Source of the DNA: Closterium sp. NIES-65
Taxonomy: Eukaryota > Streptophyta > Zygnematophyceae > Desmidiales > Closteriaceae
Assembly: GCA_948144175.1 (NCBI GenBank)
Contig: CANXME010002087.1
Location: 1,423,501 to 1,487,500, forward strand
Direction of reading: 5' to 3'
Length of the DNA: 64,000 nt
Part shown: positions 23,901-34,085 of the stretch, one piece after another
Layout of the letters: every line of letters starts with the position of its first letter
Position numbering within the stretch: the first letter of the stretch is position 1
Notes under the pieces: generated by a model
Told to the model about the DNA's origin: nothing
Seen by the model: the letters and a program-made list of their open reading frames with translations, nothing else
Database searches by the model: none
Program-made: the position numbers and the translations under genes

Positions 23901-25879
23901 GAGGAAGAGCGGCGGGGGGGGGGGGGGGGGGGGGGGGGGGGAAGAGGGGCAGTGCGGTAGGGGAAGAGACGGTAGAAAGGAACTGACTCATCAAAGGTGA
24001 CGTCCTGAGAGGGGAAGACACGGTGCAAGGTGGGGTGGTAAAACTGCTAGCCAGGCGCGTCAGGGACAAAGCCAAGGAAGACACAGGGAATGGTGCGGGA
24101 GGAGAGCTTGTCCGCGGACGTATCGCGGACAAGGGCACGAGCACCCCAGATCCGGAAACGCGACGCATCGCCAACCTCCCTTGTCCAACGCAGTGTGGGC
24201 GAGGTCTCCGGCAAGGAGACACGGGGCCAGAGGTTGAGATACAGCGCAGCATACCGGACCGCAAACGGCCAAAGAAAATGGGGAGCCGCCATGTGAATCA
24301 AGGAGGTACGAGCGACCTCTATGACTAAGCCAATGCGGCGCTCAGCAACCCGATCTTGCTGCGGTGAGCCCAGAAGCGTGAAAGATTGCTCCATGCCCTC
24401 CCCCTGACAGAAGGCCTGCAAGAGGTCGGAGGTGAACTTATCACCTCTGTTAGAGTGTAGACGAAGGACAGGAAGGTCCTTGCGGAACCTATGGTGGAGC
24501 TGGAGACGAACTGCTCGGATCCAAGGGATCAGGACAGCAGGGACCTCACCCTTGGTGCGCAAGGGGAAGACCGTGGTGTACCGCGAGTAGTCGTCGACAA
24601 CCAGCAGAAAGTACCGCTCACCGCCCTGTCCACAAACGCGGGCTAGGCCCCACACGTCTAGGTGCAGGGTCTGCAGAGGAGCCTCTGTCGGGGGAAACGA
24701 GGAGGAGTGAGGAGCGATGCACTGCCGCCCCTCGATGCAAGGAAGGCACGGCGGCGCAGGCGAGGCAGGGAGGGGTGGGAGAGACCTGGGAAGACTAGAC
24801 ACAAGGAGGCGAGGGTGCATGCCACGTAGACGTGGCAAGGAGGGGTGGCCTAGGCGGTGGTGCCAGAGAAGAGTCTGGTGCGACAGGAAGCGGCACTCAC
24901 AAGGGGAGGCTACCTGACCTGACGCAGAAACCTGACCAGTAGCAGCTACCTGAGGAGGCGCAGTCGTTAGTGTGTAAAGACTCGACCCTGGCCGACGGGT
25001 AAACGTGGCCAAGTGGCGGCTTGTCCGGGAGCACGTACAGATCGCCACACGCTGTCCTCAAGGGGTAAAGGTGTCAACCCACTGGTCCTGGAGAACTGCA
25101 TTGCTCACCAAGTTCGTAGAGAACGAGGGGAGGTGGAAGCCTGTGAGTGAGCCAAACGGAACCGCCGGGCACGGAAGCACAGTGGTGGACCGTGCAAGAA
25201 CCGGGCCCCCTGAAGGGTCAGCCAGAAAGACTGCAGCAGGTGCAGGGAGTGATGTGAGTGCAGTACTATCACGGAAGAAGCACCGGGAAGCACCTGAATC
25301 AAGCGTGAAGGTGTGCAAGGCCTCAGCAGGCGCAGTGCCTAAGGAAGCAGACTCACTAGCACCTAAGGCAGCAGCCTCACTAGCACCTAGAGCAGCAACC
25401 TCTATACCGGGGTCGTAATGCACACACAGGTGACAGTCAATCTCAACACCACCAGGCAAAGCAGACATGGCAGTAAGGATGGCGTCATAGTCTAAAGCAA
25501 AGACAGCAACGCCCGACCTAAGCAGCTCAAGCCAGGGGGGGATCTCAGCCTTGTCGCCAAACTCTGTGCACCAGGCGTCAGTCAAATAGGCGAAGCAACG
25601 GGACTGTGCGTGACCAGGTGTCCCACAGGTCTCACCAGCTCGACGACCTGTGCGAATGACGTACGGGCAGCGACCCGGACTCGGAGACGGCCCACGCTGG
25701 TAAAGCCACTCACGAAGCTGCCGGGGCGTAAGGGTCGGACGCTGTCGTAGCTGCATCTGGCCACCGCCAGACACTTCGCCCCAAATAGCGCCACAGGGAC
25801 TACTACGACGGCTGCCACCACTCCCACTATTGCCACCACCGCTGTCACCACTCCCACCGGTACGACCAAGGGAAGTCAT
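20985..25879 (-). pseudogene. Copia D gag end and pol (decayed)
   Basis: From 25879: a Gly-rich segment, knuckle CPYVIRTGRRAGETC then GTPGHAQSRC (C-X13-C-X4-H-X4-C), and protease with DSGAS. Next come a TGA near 25058, GAG-pre-integrase and integrase (24047-25048) whose second catalytic Asp is Asn (HSNRGDKF). A Gly/Ala-rich linker, RT (21743-22270) with YVND in place of YVDD, and RNase H (21076-21646) with frameshifts follow. A TAG at 21041-21039 lies where E has CAG. The capsid part of Gag found in the other copies is absent; the leader runs straight into the Gly-rich region. The linker contains a run of 28 Gs (23914-23941). Confidence 0.86.
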
Positions 25880-25899
25880 GGCGGGCAGGCTAGGAGGAG

Positions 25900-26760
25900 C
25901 ACGACCTCTAGGGCAGTACGGAGTGAAGGCAGTAGCACGAGTAGCAGCAGCAGCTAAAGCAGCAGGGCAGCGCGCGGCCAGAGCAGGGCAGCGTGCAGCC
26001 AGAGCAAGGCAGTAGCAGGCAGCAGCATGTATTAGCTCTTAAGGCAAAAGCATCTAGGGCCCTTTTTTTTTTTTTTTTTTTTTTTAGGTTTAGTAGGGCG
26101 CTGGCGCAGGGCAGGGTGCTGGCGCAGGGTAGGGCGCTGGCGCAGGGCAGGGCGCGGGCGCAGGCCAGGGCGCTGGCGCAGGGCAGGGCGCCAGTGCGCG
26201 CAGGGCAGGGTGCTGGCGCAGGGCAGGGCGCTGGCGCAGGCTGCAGCACCGCGTGATGTGAAGGGCAGCAGAGCACGACGCGACTGGTTGCCTTAGGGCG
26301 CGACGCGCGGGCTGCAGCAGAGCGCGACGCGCGAGGCAGCAGCGCGCAACTCATGGGTTGCCTTAGGGCGCGACACGCGGGCTGCAGCAGAGCGCGACGC
26401 GCGGGGCGGCAGCGCGCGACGCGCGGGCTGCCGTAGGGCGCGACGCGCAGGGCCGCAGCGCGGGCGTAGGGCAGGGCGCAGGCGCAGGGCAGGGCGCCGG
26501 TGCAGGGCAGGGCGCTGGCGCAGGGCAGGGCGCTGGCGCTGGGCAGGGCGCCGGCGCAGGGCAGGGCGCCGGCGCAGGGCAGGGCGCCGGTGCAGGGCAG
26601 GGCGCCGGCGCAGGGCAGGGCGCCGGCGCAGGGCAGGGCGCTGGCGCAGGGCAGGGCGCCGGCGCAGGGCAGGGCAGGGCGTGCGCGGGGCAGCGCGACG
26701 CAGGGTAGTGGGGTAACACGGTAACCGCAGTCGGAAGCTAAGTATGGTGGGCCCGAAAAA
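25900..26760 (-). repeat. Tandem-repeat leader of copia D
   Basis: Two blocks of an 18-bp GGCGCTGGCGCAGGGCAG-type unit (about 26095-26240 and 26465-26690) and blocks of a GCGCGACGCGCGGGCTGC-type unit between them. A run of 24 Ts lies at 26062-26085. Confidence 0.82.
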
Positions 26761-26794
26761 AAAACGGTCCTACGGACCTACTGCTCTGAAACCA

Positions 26795-26874
26795 TGTCAA
26801 GATAGCAAGCAGTGATGATTGTATTGAATGAAATGTGGGTACAAGTACTAACCCTAACTTTGGGTTGTACCCTA
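26795..26874 (-). repeat. 5' LTR of copia D, inner segment
   Basis: Follows the primer site (minus-strand TGGTTTCAGAGCAG, 26781-26794). Broken at 26874 by copia E, whose target repeat CCCTA (26870-26874) recurs at 34218-34222. With 34223-34263 and 34781-34792 the rebuilt LTR is 133 bp. Confidence 0.88.
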
Positions 26875-27006
26875 TGTCAGAACTTATAGCATACTTGTTT
26901 CTGTAGGCTATAGTGGGGTATCCCATAGGGGGTACAACCCAATTAGGGTTTCCTATTTGTACTCACTTCGTTCATAGTCATTCCATCCTCGTTCTTTGTT
27001 TTCACA
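26875..27006 (+). repeat. 5' LTR of copia E (132 bp)
   Basis: TGTCAGAACTTATAGC start, TTTTCACA end. 131 of 132 bases match 34086-34217. Confidence 0.95.
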
Positions 27007-27020
27007 TGGAATCAGAGCAG
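27007..27020 (+). promoter_or_regulatory. tRNA-iMet primer binding site of copia E
   Basis: TGGAATCAGAGCAG directly after the LTR. One change from the TGGTATCAGAGC plant consensus. Confidence 0.85.
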
Positions 27021-27978
27021 GTTCCCTCCTAGGGACTGCTTCTAGGGCCCACCGAACCGCGCCCCGAGGCGCGTTTTTTTTTTTTAGCGACCCGTCGTGT
27101 CGCCCCTAGCGGACCGTTGCGCCGCCCTTCCCCTCGCGGCTCCGCCGCCCTTCCCTAGCGGCCCCGCCGCCCTTCGATCGCGGCCCCGCCGCCCTCTGCT
27201 ACGCGGCCCCGCCACCGCCCTTCGATCGCCGCCCCGCCGCCCTCGGCTACGCGGCCCCGCCGCCCTCTGCCTCGCGGCCCCACCGCCCTCTGCTACGCGG
27301 CCCCGCCGCCCTCTGCTACGCGGCCCCGCCGCCCTTTGATCGCGGCCCCGCCGCCCTTTGCCACGCGGCCCCGCCGCCCTCTGCTACGCGGCCCCGCCGC
27401 CCTCTGCCACGCGGCCCCGCCGCCCTTCGATCGCGGCCCCGCCGCCCCCTGCTACGCGGCCCCGCCGCTCTCTTCGGTAGCGGCCCCGCCGCCCTCTGCT
27501 ACGCGGCCCCGCCGCCCTCTGCTACGCGGCCCCGCCGCTCTCTTCGGTCGCGGCCCCGCCGCCACTCTGCTACGCGGCCCCGCCGATCCGCCCAGCAGCA
27601 GCCGCCGCCGCCTGAGCCGCCGCCGAGCCGCCGCCGAGCCGCCGCCGAGCCGCCGCCGAGCCGCCGCTGAGCCGCCGCCGAGCCGCCGCCGAGCCGCCGC
27701 CCGAGCCGCCGCCAAGCCGCCCGTGCCGCCCGAGCCGCCGCCGAGCCGCCCGTGACGCCCGAGCCGCCCGCGCCGCCCAGCAGCAGCCGAGCCGCCGCCG
27801 AGCCGCCGCCGCCTGAGCCGCCGCCGAGCCGCCGCCGAGCCGCCGCCGAGCCGCCGCCGAGCCGCCCGTGCCGCCCGAGCCGCCCGCGCCGCCCGAGCCG
27901 CCTGCGGAGCCGTGCTGCTGTTCCTCTGCTGCTGACCTACCTGCCTCTCCCCGCCTGGTGAGATTTTCAGCTGCTGTC
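27021..27978 (+). repeat. GC-rich tandem-repeat leader of copia E
   Basis: About 25 degenerate copies of a 22-23 bp GCGGCCCCGCCGCCCTCTGC-type unit (27120-27590), then GAGCCGCCGCC units (27600-27900). The Gag frame stays open upstream to 27868, but residues before MATPNV only translate repeats. I therefore take the ATG at 27979 as the start, which matches the homologous starts in A, B, C, F and G. Confidence 0.83.
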
Positions 27979-30900
27979 ATGGCCACCCCCAATGTTCTTA
28001 CCTTTGACGCTGAGGGGAGGGCCATTGACTTTGCCGTCTGGATTGAAGACCTGCAGCTGTACTTACTGTGTGATGCGATAGATGAGGTCTCTCTCTTTGA
28101 CTTTGTCTCTGGCGCTGTCCCTGCCCCACCTGCTGATGCTGACTCTGCCGTTCGCTCCAAGTGGGCGACCCGCGATGCTGCTGCACGTCTTGCTGTGCGT
28201 CGCCACCTCCCTTCCTCTGAGCGTGCCCACTTTAGTCAGTGCAAGACCGCTCAGGCCTTGTACGACGCTGTAGTTGCACGCTACTCCTCCCCTTCCTCCG
28301 CTACCCTTAGCCGCCTCATGCTACCGTTTCTCTTCCCTGACCTCGCTTCCTTTCACACTGTCGCTGACCTCGTTACCCACCTCCGTGCTAGTGACACCCG
28401 CTACCGCGCTGCCCTTCCTGCTGAGTTCCGCGCTGCGAACCCTCCTCCCATGTACATCACTCTCTACTTTCTCGTCACCCGTCTCCCTGAGTCCCTTCGT
28501 GTCGTTAGGGACCAGTTTCTCTCTGTCTGTCCAACCACTCTCACTGTCGACCTCCTTGAGGAGTCCCTGCTAGCGGCTGAGAAGAGTATTGCCGCTGTAG
28601 GGGCCTCTCGGGGTGACCCTCGCACCCCCATCTTTGAGGGGTGTGGTCCTTCCCCCCTGCTGCCCTCTGTCGCCTCTGCCGCTGCGGCCGACTTCACTGG
28701 TTTTGAGTCGGTCGGCGCGGCGTCTGCCCCCAGCGGCAGACGTCGCGCTGGCAAGGGCAAGGGGGGCAAGGGAGCGGGTGGAGCTAGAGGGGGCGGTGGA
28801 GGAGGCGGTGGGGGTGGCGGGGGGAGTGGGGGTGGCAGTGGGGGTGGTGGCGGGAGTGGAGGTACTGGTGGCGGCGGTGGAGGCGGAGGTGGCGGCGGAG
28901 GTGGTAGCGGAGGAGGCGGTGGGAGCGGTGGGAGCGACGGTCCTGGTGGGGGAGGTGGAGGTGGAGACGGGGGTGCCGGTGGAGGCGGGGGTGGCAGTGG
29001 AGGCGGGGGTCGGAGTGGCTCGTCTCAGCGGAGCAGCTCCGGGGGTGGTCAGCGCCAGCAGCAGCAGCAGCAGCAGCCGCAGCAGCAGCCACAGCAGCAG
29101 CAGCGCTCTCGCACCGTCCCCGCCCCTCAGCAGCTCCGTGAGTGGTACTCGCAGCGTCAGCGTGGTGGTGCGCTTGGTCCTTGCCCCTACGTTCTCCGCA
29201 CCGGTGACCGTGCAGGGGAGAGGTGTGGAGGCGCCCACACTGCCCGCCGCTGCTTTGGCCGCCTGACTGACGCCTGGCGTCAGCAGTTTCCGGAGGCAGC
29301 TGAGATCCCCCGCTGGGGAGAGCTGTCTAGGGCTGGTGTAGCTATTTATGATCTTGATTTTCATGCTATTCTCTCTGCTATGTATGCTGCGATTGGTAGT
29401 GATGAGGATGACTGTTACCGGTGTTTCCCGCCCGACCCGGGCATTGGTACTGCCGCGTCAGGTACTAGTGAGGCTGCTGCTCTAGGTGCCAGTGCGTCTG
29501 TGCTCTCAGGTGCTGGTGAGTCTGCCCTCTCAGGTACTGTGTCGGCTTCGGCCTCTCACACCTTCACCCTTGACTCTGGAGCGTCTCGCTCCTTCTTTCG
29601 GGACCACACCACTCTCACGCCGCTGAGTCGGCCGGTTGCGGTGTCCCTGGCTGACCCCTCTGGGGGGCCTGTCCTGTCTTGCTTCTCCACTGTCCTCCCG
29701 TGTCCGGCGGCCCCCTCTGGCACCCTGACTGGTCTTTACCTCCCCTCGTTCTCGACAAACTTGGTGAGTGGTGCTGACCTCCAGGATGCGGGTGTCCACC
29801 AGTTCACCCCTGCTCGTCAGCGGGTGACCCACTGCACGGAGGCGGATACAGGTCGCCACCTGGCTACGTTTACACGTCGGCCAGGGTCAAGCCTGTACAC
29901 TCTGACCACTGCTTCTCCTCCAGGTGCTGAGTCTGGTAGGGTCACTTCGTCTGGTCATGTGTTTGCTGCAGCGTCCAGGTCTGGTCCTCAGTCTGCCCCC
30001 TGCTCGTGCCGTCGTCTGTCTCACGAGACCCTCCTCTGGCACCACCGCCTTGGCCACCCCTCTCTGCTTCGGCTCAGAGGCATGGCCTCGCGAGTCCTTG
30101 TGTCTGGTCTTCCCCGGTCTCTCCCTCCCCTCCCTCCGGGCCCTGGCCCCACCTGTGTCCCCTGTGTCGAGGGGCGCCAGCGTGCTGCCCCTCACTCCTC
30201 CCAGTTTCCTCCGACAGAGGCCCCGTTGCAGACGCTTCACATGGATGTGTGGGGCCCAGCCCGCGTCCGTGGACAGGGTCAGGAGCGCTACTTCCTGCTG
30301 GTGGTTGACGACTACTCGCGTTACACCACAGTCTTCCCCTTGCGCAGCAAGGGTGAGGTCACTGCGGTGTTGATCGACTGGATCCGCGCAGCTCGTCTCC
30401 AGCTTCGGAGGAGCTTTGGCTCTGACTTCCCTGTTTTGCGTCTGCACTCGGACAGAGGCGGAGAGTTCTCCTCTGGCCTCCTGAGTGCCTACTGTCGTGC
30501 GCGAGGCATCCGTCAGACCTTCACGCTTCCGGACTCACCGCAGCAGAATGGGATTGCTGAGCGCCGCATTGGCATGGTCATGGACGTAGCTCGTACGTCC
30601 ATGATGCATGCGGCTGCTCCCCATTTTCTGTGGCCGTTTGCGGTCAGGTACGCTGCGCACCAGATCAACCTCCACCCCAGGGTCTCTCGACCGGAGACCT
30701 CCCCAGCTCTGCTGTGGACTGGGAAGGTTGGCGATGCGTCGGCGTTCCGAGTCTGGGGATCTCGGGCGTTTGTTCGCGACCTGTCTGCGGACAAGCTGTC
30801 CCCTCGTGCTTCTCCCTGCGTCTTCCTGGGGTTCCCCCCCGACGCCCCTGGGTGGCAGTTTTACCACCCCACCTCTCGACGTGTTCTGTCCTCCCAGGAC

Positions 30901-33888
30901 GTCACGTTCGACGAGTCGGTACCCTACTACCGCCTCTTCCCCTACCGCACTCCGTCCCTCCCCCCACCCCCGCTCTTCTTGGTACCAGGTCCCCCCCCGG
31001 TAGTCCCCCTCCCCCCTCAGGGTCCTGCCCCTTCAGGTGTGTCCCAGGTAGACGCGGTCGAGCCTGTCGAGGTCACTGGTGACTCTGGTGCTGCTGCGGG
31101 AGCTGTGCCTGGAGGTGCCGAGTCTGGGGGTGCTGAGCCTGGAGGTGCTGTGCCTGGGGGTGCTGAGCCTGGAGGTGCCGAGTCTGGGGGTGCTGTGCCT
31201 GGGGGTGCTGTGCCTGGGGGTGCTGAGCCTGGGGGTGCTGAGCCTGTGGGTGCTGTGTCTAGGGGTGCTGAGCCTGGAGGTGCTGTGCCTGGGGGTGCTT
31301 CGTCTCGCCGGGAGCCACTCTCCCCACAGGAGCTGCGTGAGTGGTTTGCCGGGCGCTGGAGGCGTGCTGCTGGTGCAGAGGGTACTGCTGCTGCGCGCCC
31401 CGCCGGCGCTCGTACTGTGGGTGCTGGAGCTGCTGAGTCTGAGCGTTCTCCTGGAGCTGGTCCTGCTGAGGGTGTTGGCGCTGAGCCTGCCGTTGGCGGC
31501 ACGACTGACAGTGCTCCTGGTGCTGCGGCTGGAGGTTCTGGAGCTTCTGGTGGTGCTGCTGGAGGTGCTGCTGGAGTGGGTGTTCCTGCCGGGGCTGTTG
31601 GTGCTGTTCCTGCTGTTTCTAGCGTCGCCGCGCGGCCCCGACCGTACTTTGTTCCGCTCCTGCAGCAGGTTCTTGGTCTTACACCTCCTCCTCCTCCCTT
31701 AGAGGGTCCGCAGCCTGTCCGGTCACTGCCACAGCTACAGCCTGCCTCCCCTTTGCCTGCTCCTTCTCCCTACGCTGGTCCGACTGGAGGTCTTACTGAG
31801 CGTCGTGAGCCTGCGTCTCGTCCTGTGTCGCCTGTTCGTACTGAGCGCGCTAGTGGTCGCGGCTCGCGTCAGCGTCCTCCTCCTGTCCCTGGCACGCACC
31901 GGATGTCACTGCGTCCGTCCACTGCTCCTCTGCGTGCCCCTTTGCCTTCTCCTCCTGCTTCCTCTCTTCCTGCTCTTGCCGACCCGGAGTCGGACGCTCT
32001 TCGTGCTGCCAGTCCTACTGTCACGCGTGTCCTGGCTACTGCTGTCACTGACCCCTCCTTCGAGTCGTCTGCTGCGTCTGCCCTTGTCACTGAGCTTGTC
32101 GACTTTGCTGCGCGCTGTCGTCTAGACTACGCTGCTCGTCTTGTCACTGAGTCTGAGTCCGCCTGTCCTCCGTCCGTCGGGGGTGAGTGTGCCCTTGGCA
32201 CGGACGTCCTTGAGGACAGGCAGGAGGAGTTCCAGTGTCTGTCCGCCGCTTCACCTCGTCTCGCGTCTGTACTGCTAGCCCCTGAGGGAGACCCGGATGC
32301 ACCAGACATCCCGACTCCGCGCTCTTACGCGGAGGCGATAGAGGGTCCCTACTCCTCTCAGTGGCAGGCAGCTATGGATGCAGAGATGGCTTCCTGGAAG
32401 TCCACAGGCACCTACGTTGACGCTGTTCCCCCTCCTGGGGCGAACATCGTCAGTGGCATGTGGATTTTCAGGGTGAAGCGGCCGCCGGGTTCTCCGCCTG
32501 TCTTCAAGGCGCGTTACGTGGCTCGTGGCTTCAGTCAGCGGCAGGGGGTTGACTACTTTCAGACCTTCTCCCCCACCCCGAAGATGACCACTCTTCGGGT
32601 TCTGCTACACGTTGCTGCTCACCGTGACTACGAGCTGCACTCTCTCGACTTCAGCACAGCTTTCTTGCAGGGCAGCCTGCACGAGGAGATCTGGCTGTGT
32701 CGCCCACCTGGCTTCACTGGGTCCTTCCCTCCTGGTACCCAGTGGAGTCTCCGGCGTCCAGTCTACGGTCTCCGCCAGGCGCCACGTGAGTGGCACGACA
32801 CACTGAGGACTACGCTCGCGGCACTTGGGTTTGCTCCTTCCACTGCCGACCCGTCGCTGTTTCTGCGCACCGACACCTCTCTGCCGCCGTTCTACATCCT
32901 CGTGTACGTCGACGACTTGGTCTTTGCCACAGCTGACACTGCTGGACTCGCCTACGTGAAGTCCGAGCTGCAGAAGAGACACACGTGCACTGACCTGGGT
33001 GAACTGCGCAGCTACCTTGGCTTGCAGATCACCCGGGACAGAGCACGCCGCACCATTACCCTGACTCAGTCACACATGGTGCAGCAGGTCCTTCAGCGCT
33101 TCGGCTTCACGTACTCCTCGCCTCAGGCCACTCCTCTGCCTACTCGCCACTCGCTCTCAGCTCTGCCTTCGGATGAGTCCGTAGAGTCGAGTGGCCCGTT
33201 TGCAGAGCTTGTTGGCTGCCTCATGTACCTGATGACCTGCACACGACCTGACCTCGCATACCCTATTAGCATTCTCGCACGCTTTGTTGCTCCTGGGAGA
33301 CACCGACCAGAGCACATGGCTGCAGCGAAGAGGGTGTTGCGCTACTTGTGCAGTACGTCGGGCATGGGGCTAGTGCTTGGAGGGCGCAGTCCAGTGGTCC
33401 TCACTGGGCACGCAGACGCTTCTTGGGCTGACGACCAGGCTACGCAGCGGTCGTCACAGGGTTACACCTTCAGCCTTGGTTCCGGCTCTGTCTCGTGGCG
33501 GGCTACCCGCTCGTCTTCTGTTCTCGGCTCCAGTTGTGAGGCTGAGATCTACGCTGGGGCTATGGCTGCACAGGAGTTACGCTGGCTCACCTACCTGCTG
33601 ACCGACCTTGGAGAGCAGCCTCGTTCTCCTCCAGTCCTGTACGTAGACAACAAGGCCATGCTGGCCTTGTGTCGAGAGCAGCGACTGGAGCACAGAACGA
33701 AGCACATTGCTCTTCGCTACTTTCTTGCTCGTGAGCTACAGCAGCGTGGACAGCTGCGACTTGCGTACGTGGCCTCTGAGGCCAACACTGCTGATGTCTT
33801 CACCAAGGCACTTGCGCCTTGTGATCATCAGCGTTGCTGCACGCAGTTGGGTCTTGTGCCTGTCTTGCCTCACTTGCTCTCCTCTTGA
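27979..33888 (+). CDS. Copia E Gag-Pol polyprotein, intact
   Basis: 1,969 residues in one frame. Gag capsid-like region is residues 1 to about 245; Gly-rich linker about 265-355; Gln-rich stretch about 360-380. The zinc-knuckle-like C402-X13-C416-X3-H420-X4-C425 is unusual for copia (normally C-X2-C-X4-H-X4-C). Aspartic protease DSGAS has D532. GAG-pre-integrase zinc site has H688/H689 and CVPC. Integrase catalytic residues are D756, D825 and E861, with 35 residues between the last two as in the DD35E family. A Gly/Pro/Glu tandem linker lies about 1030-1120. RT has YVDD at 1643-1646. RNase H starts with D1813 (GHADASWADD), then CEAEIY and TKHIALRYF. The order PR-IN-RT-RH defines Ty1/copia. 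The product would reverse-transcribe and integrate the element. No stop or frameshift was seen. Confidence 0.96.
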   Translation: MATPNVLTFDAEGRAIDFAVWIEDLQLYLLCDAIDEVSLFDFVSGAVPAPPADADSAVRSKWATRDAAARLAVRRHLPSSERAHFSQCKTAQALYDAVVARYSSPSSATLSRLMLPFLFPDLASFHTVADLVTHLRASDTRYRAALPAEFRAANPPPMYITLYFLVTRLPESLRVVRDQFLSVCPTTLTVDLLEESLLAAEKSIAAVGASRGDPRTPIFEGCGPSPLLPSVASAAAADFTGFESVGAASAPSGRRRAGKGKGGKGAGGARGGGGGGGGGGGGSGGGSGGGGGSGGTGGGGGGGGGGGGGSGGGGGSGGSDGPGGGGGGGDGGAGGGGGGSGGGGRSGSSQRSSSGGGQRQQQQQQQPQQQPQQQQRSRTVPAPQQLREWYSQRQRGGALGPCPYVLRTGDRAGERCGGAHTARRCFGRLTDAWRQQFPEAAEIPRWGELSRAGVAIYDLDFHAILSAMYAAIGSDEDDCYRCFPPDPGIGTAASGTSEAAALGASASVLSGAGESALSGTVSASASHTFTLDSGASRSFFRDHTTLTPLSRPVAVSLADPSGGPVLSCFSTVLPCPAAPSGTLTGLYLPSFSTNLVSGADLQDAGVHQFTPARQRVTHCTEADTGRHLATFTRRPGSSLYTLTTASPPGAESGRVTSSGHVFAAASRSGPQSAPCSCRRLSHETLLWHHRLGHPSLLRLRGMASRVLVSGLPRSLPPLPPGPGPTCVPCVEGRQRAAPHSSQFPPTEAPLQTLHMDVWGPARVRGQGQERYFLLVVDDYSRYTTVFPLRSKGEVTAVLIDWIRAARLQLRRSFGSDFPVLRLHSDRGGEFSSGLLSAYCRARGIRQTFTLPDSPQQNGIAERRIGMVMDVARTSMMHAAAPHFLWPFAVRYAAHQINLHPRVSRPETSPALLWTGKVGDASAFRVWGSRAFVRDLSADKLSPRASPCVFLGFPPDAPGWQFYHPTSRRVLSSQDVTFDESVPYYRLFPYRTPSLPPPPLFLVPGPPPVVPLPPQGPAPSGVSQVDAVEPVEVTGDSGAAAGAVPGGAESGGAEPGGAVPGGAEPGGAESGGAVPGGAVPGGAEPGGAEPVGAVSRGAEPGGAVPGGASSRREPLSPQELREWFAGRWRRAAGAEGTAAARPAGARTVGAGAAESERSPGAGPAEGVGAEPAVGGTTDSAPGAAAGGSGASGGAAGGAAGVGVPAGAVGAVPAVSSVAARPRPYFVPLLQQVLGLTPPPPPLEGPQPVRSLPQLQPASPLPAPSPYAGPTGGLTERREPASRPVSPVRTERASGRGSRQRPPPVPGTHRMSLRPSTAPLRAPLPSPPASSLPALADPESDALRAASPTVTRVLATAVTDPSFESSAASALVTELVDFAARCRLDYAARLVTESESACPPSVGGECALGTDVLEDRQEEFQCLSAASPRLASVLLAPEGDPDAPDIPTPRSYAEAIEGPYSSQWQAAMDAEMASWKSTGTYVDAVPPPGANIVSGMWIFRVKRPPGSPPVFKARYVARGFSQRQGVDYFQTFSPTPKMTTLRVLLHVAAHRDYELHSLDFSTAFLQGSLHEEIWLCRPPGFTGSFPPGTQWSLRRPVYGLRQAPREWHDTLRTTLAALGFAPSTADPSLFLRTDTSLPPFYILVYVDDLVFATADTAGLAYVKSELQKRHTCTDLGELRSYLGLQITRDRARRTITLTQSHMVQQVLQRFGFTYSSPQATPLPTRHSLSALPSDESVESSGPFAELVGCLMYLMTCTRPDLAYPISILARFVAPGRHRPEHMAAAKRVLRYLCSTSGMGLVLGGRSPVVLTGHADASWADDQATQRSSQGYTFSLGSGSVSWRATRSSSVLGSSCEAEIYAGAMAAQELRWLTYLLTDLGEQPRSPPVLYVDNKAMLALCREQRLEHRTKHIALRYFLARELQQRGQLRLAYVASEANTADVFTKALAPCDHQRCCTQLGLVPVLPHLLSS

Positions 33889-34062
33889 CCTTGCTTGTAC
33901 TTTCGCATATATATACTCTTGCTCTTGTATATCTCTATATATGATCTTGCATGTGAACTGGCCTTGTGGCCTTTGAACTTGTGCTCGGAATGCGTGGTGA
34001 CTTTGTGATCCACCCTGAGCTTTGCTTTGCTTTGCTTGACTGGTCTTGTGACCCCTTGTTCT

Positions 34063-34083
34063 CCCCCACTTTGCCTATGGGGG
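34063..34083 (+). promoter_or_regulatory. Polypurine tract within a hairpin (copia E)
   Basis: CCCCCA - CTTTGCCTA - TGGGGG, ending two bases before the 3' LTR. About 20 bases upstream are also conserved among A, C, D, E and G (TGACTGGTCTTGTGACCCC). Confidence 0.72.
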
Positions 34084-34085
34084 TG

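Noticed and set aside
27336..27755. Open frames rich in Pro, Arg and Ala in the copia leaders (also 6593-7111, 13356-13781, 49376-50211)
   Set aside because: They arise because GC-rich tandem repeats lack stop codons in several frames. They have no family motif and are not conserved between copies.
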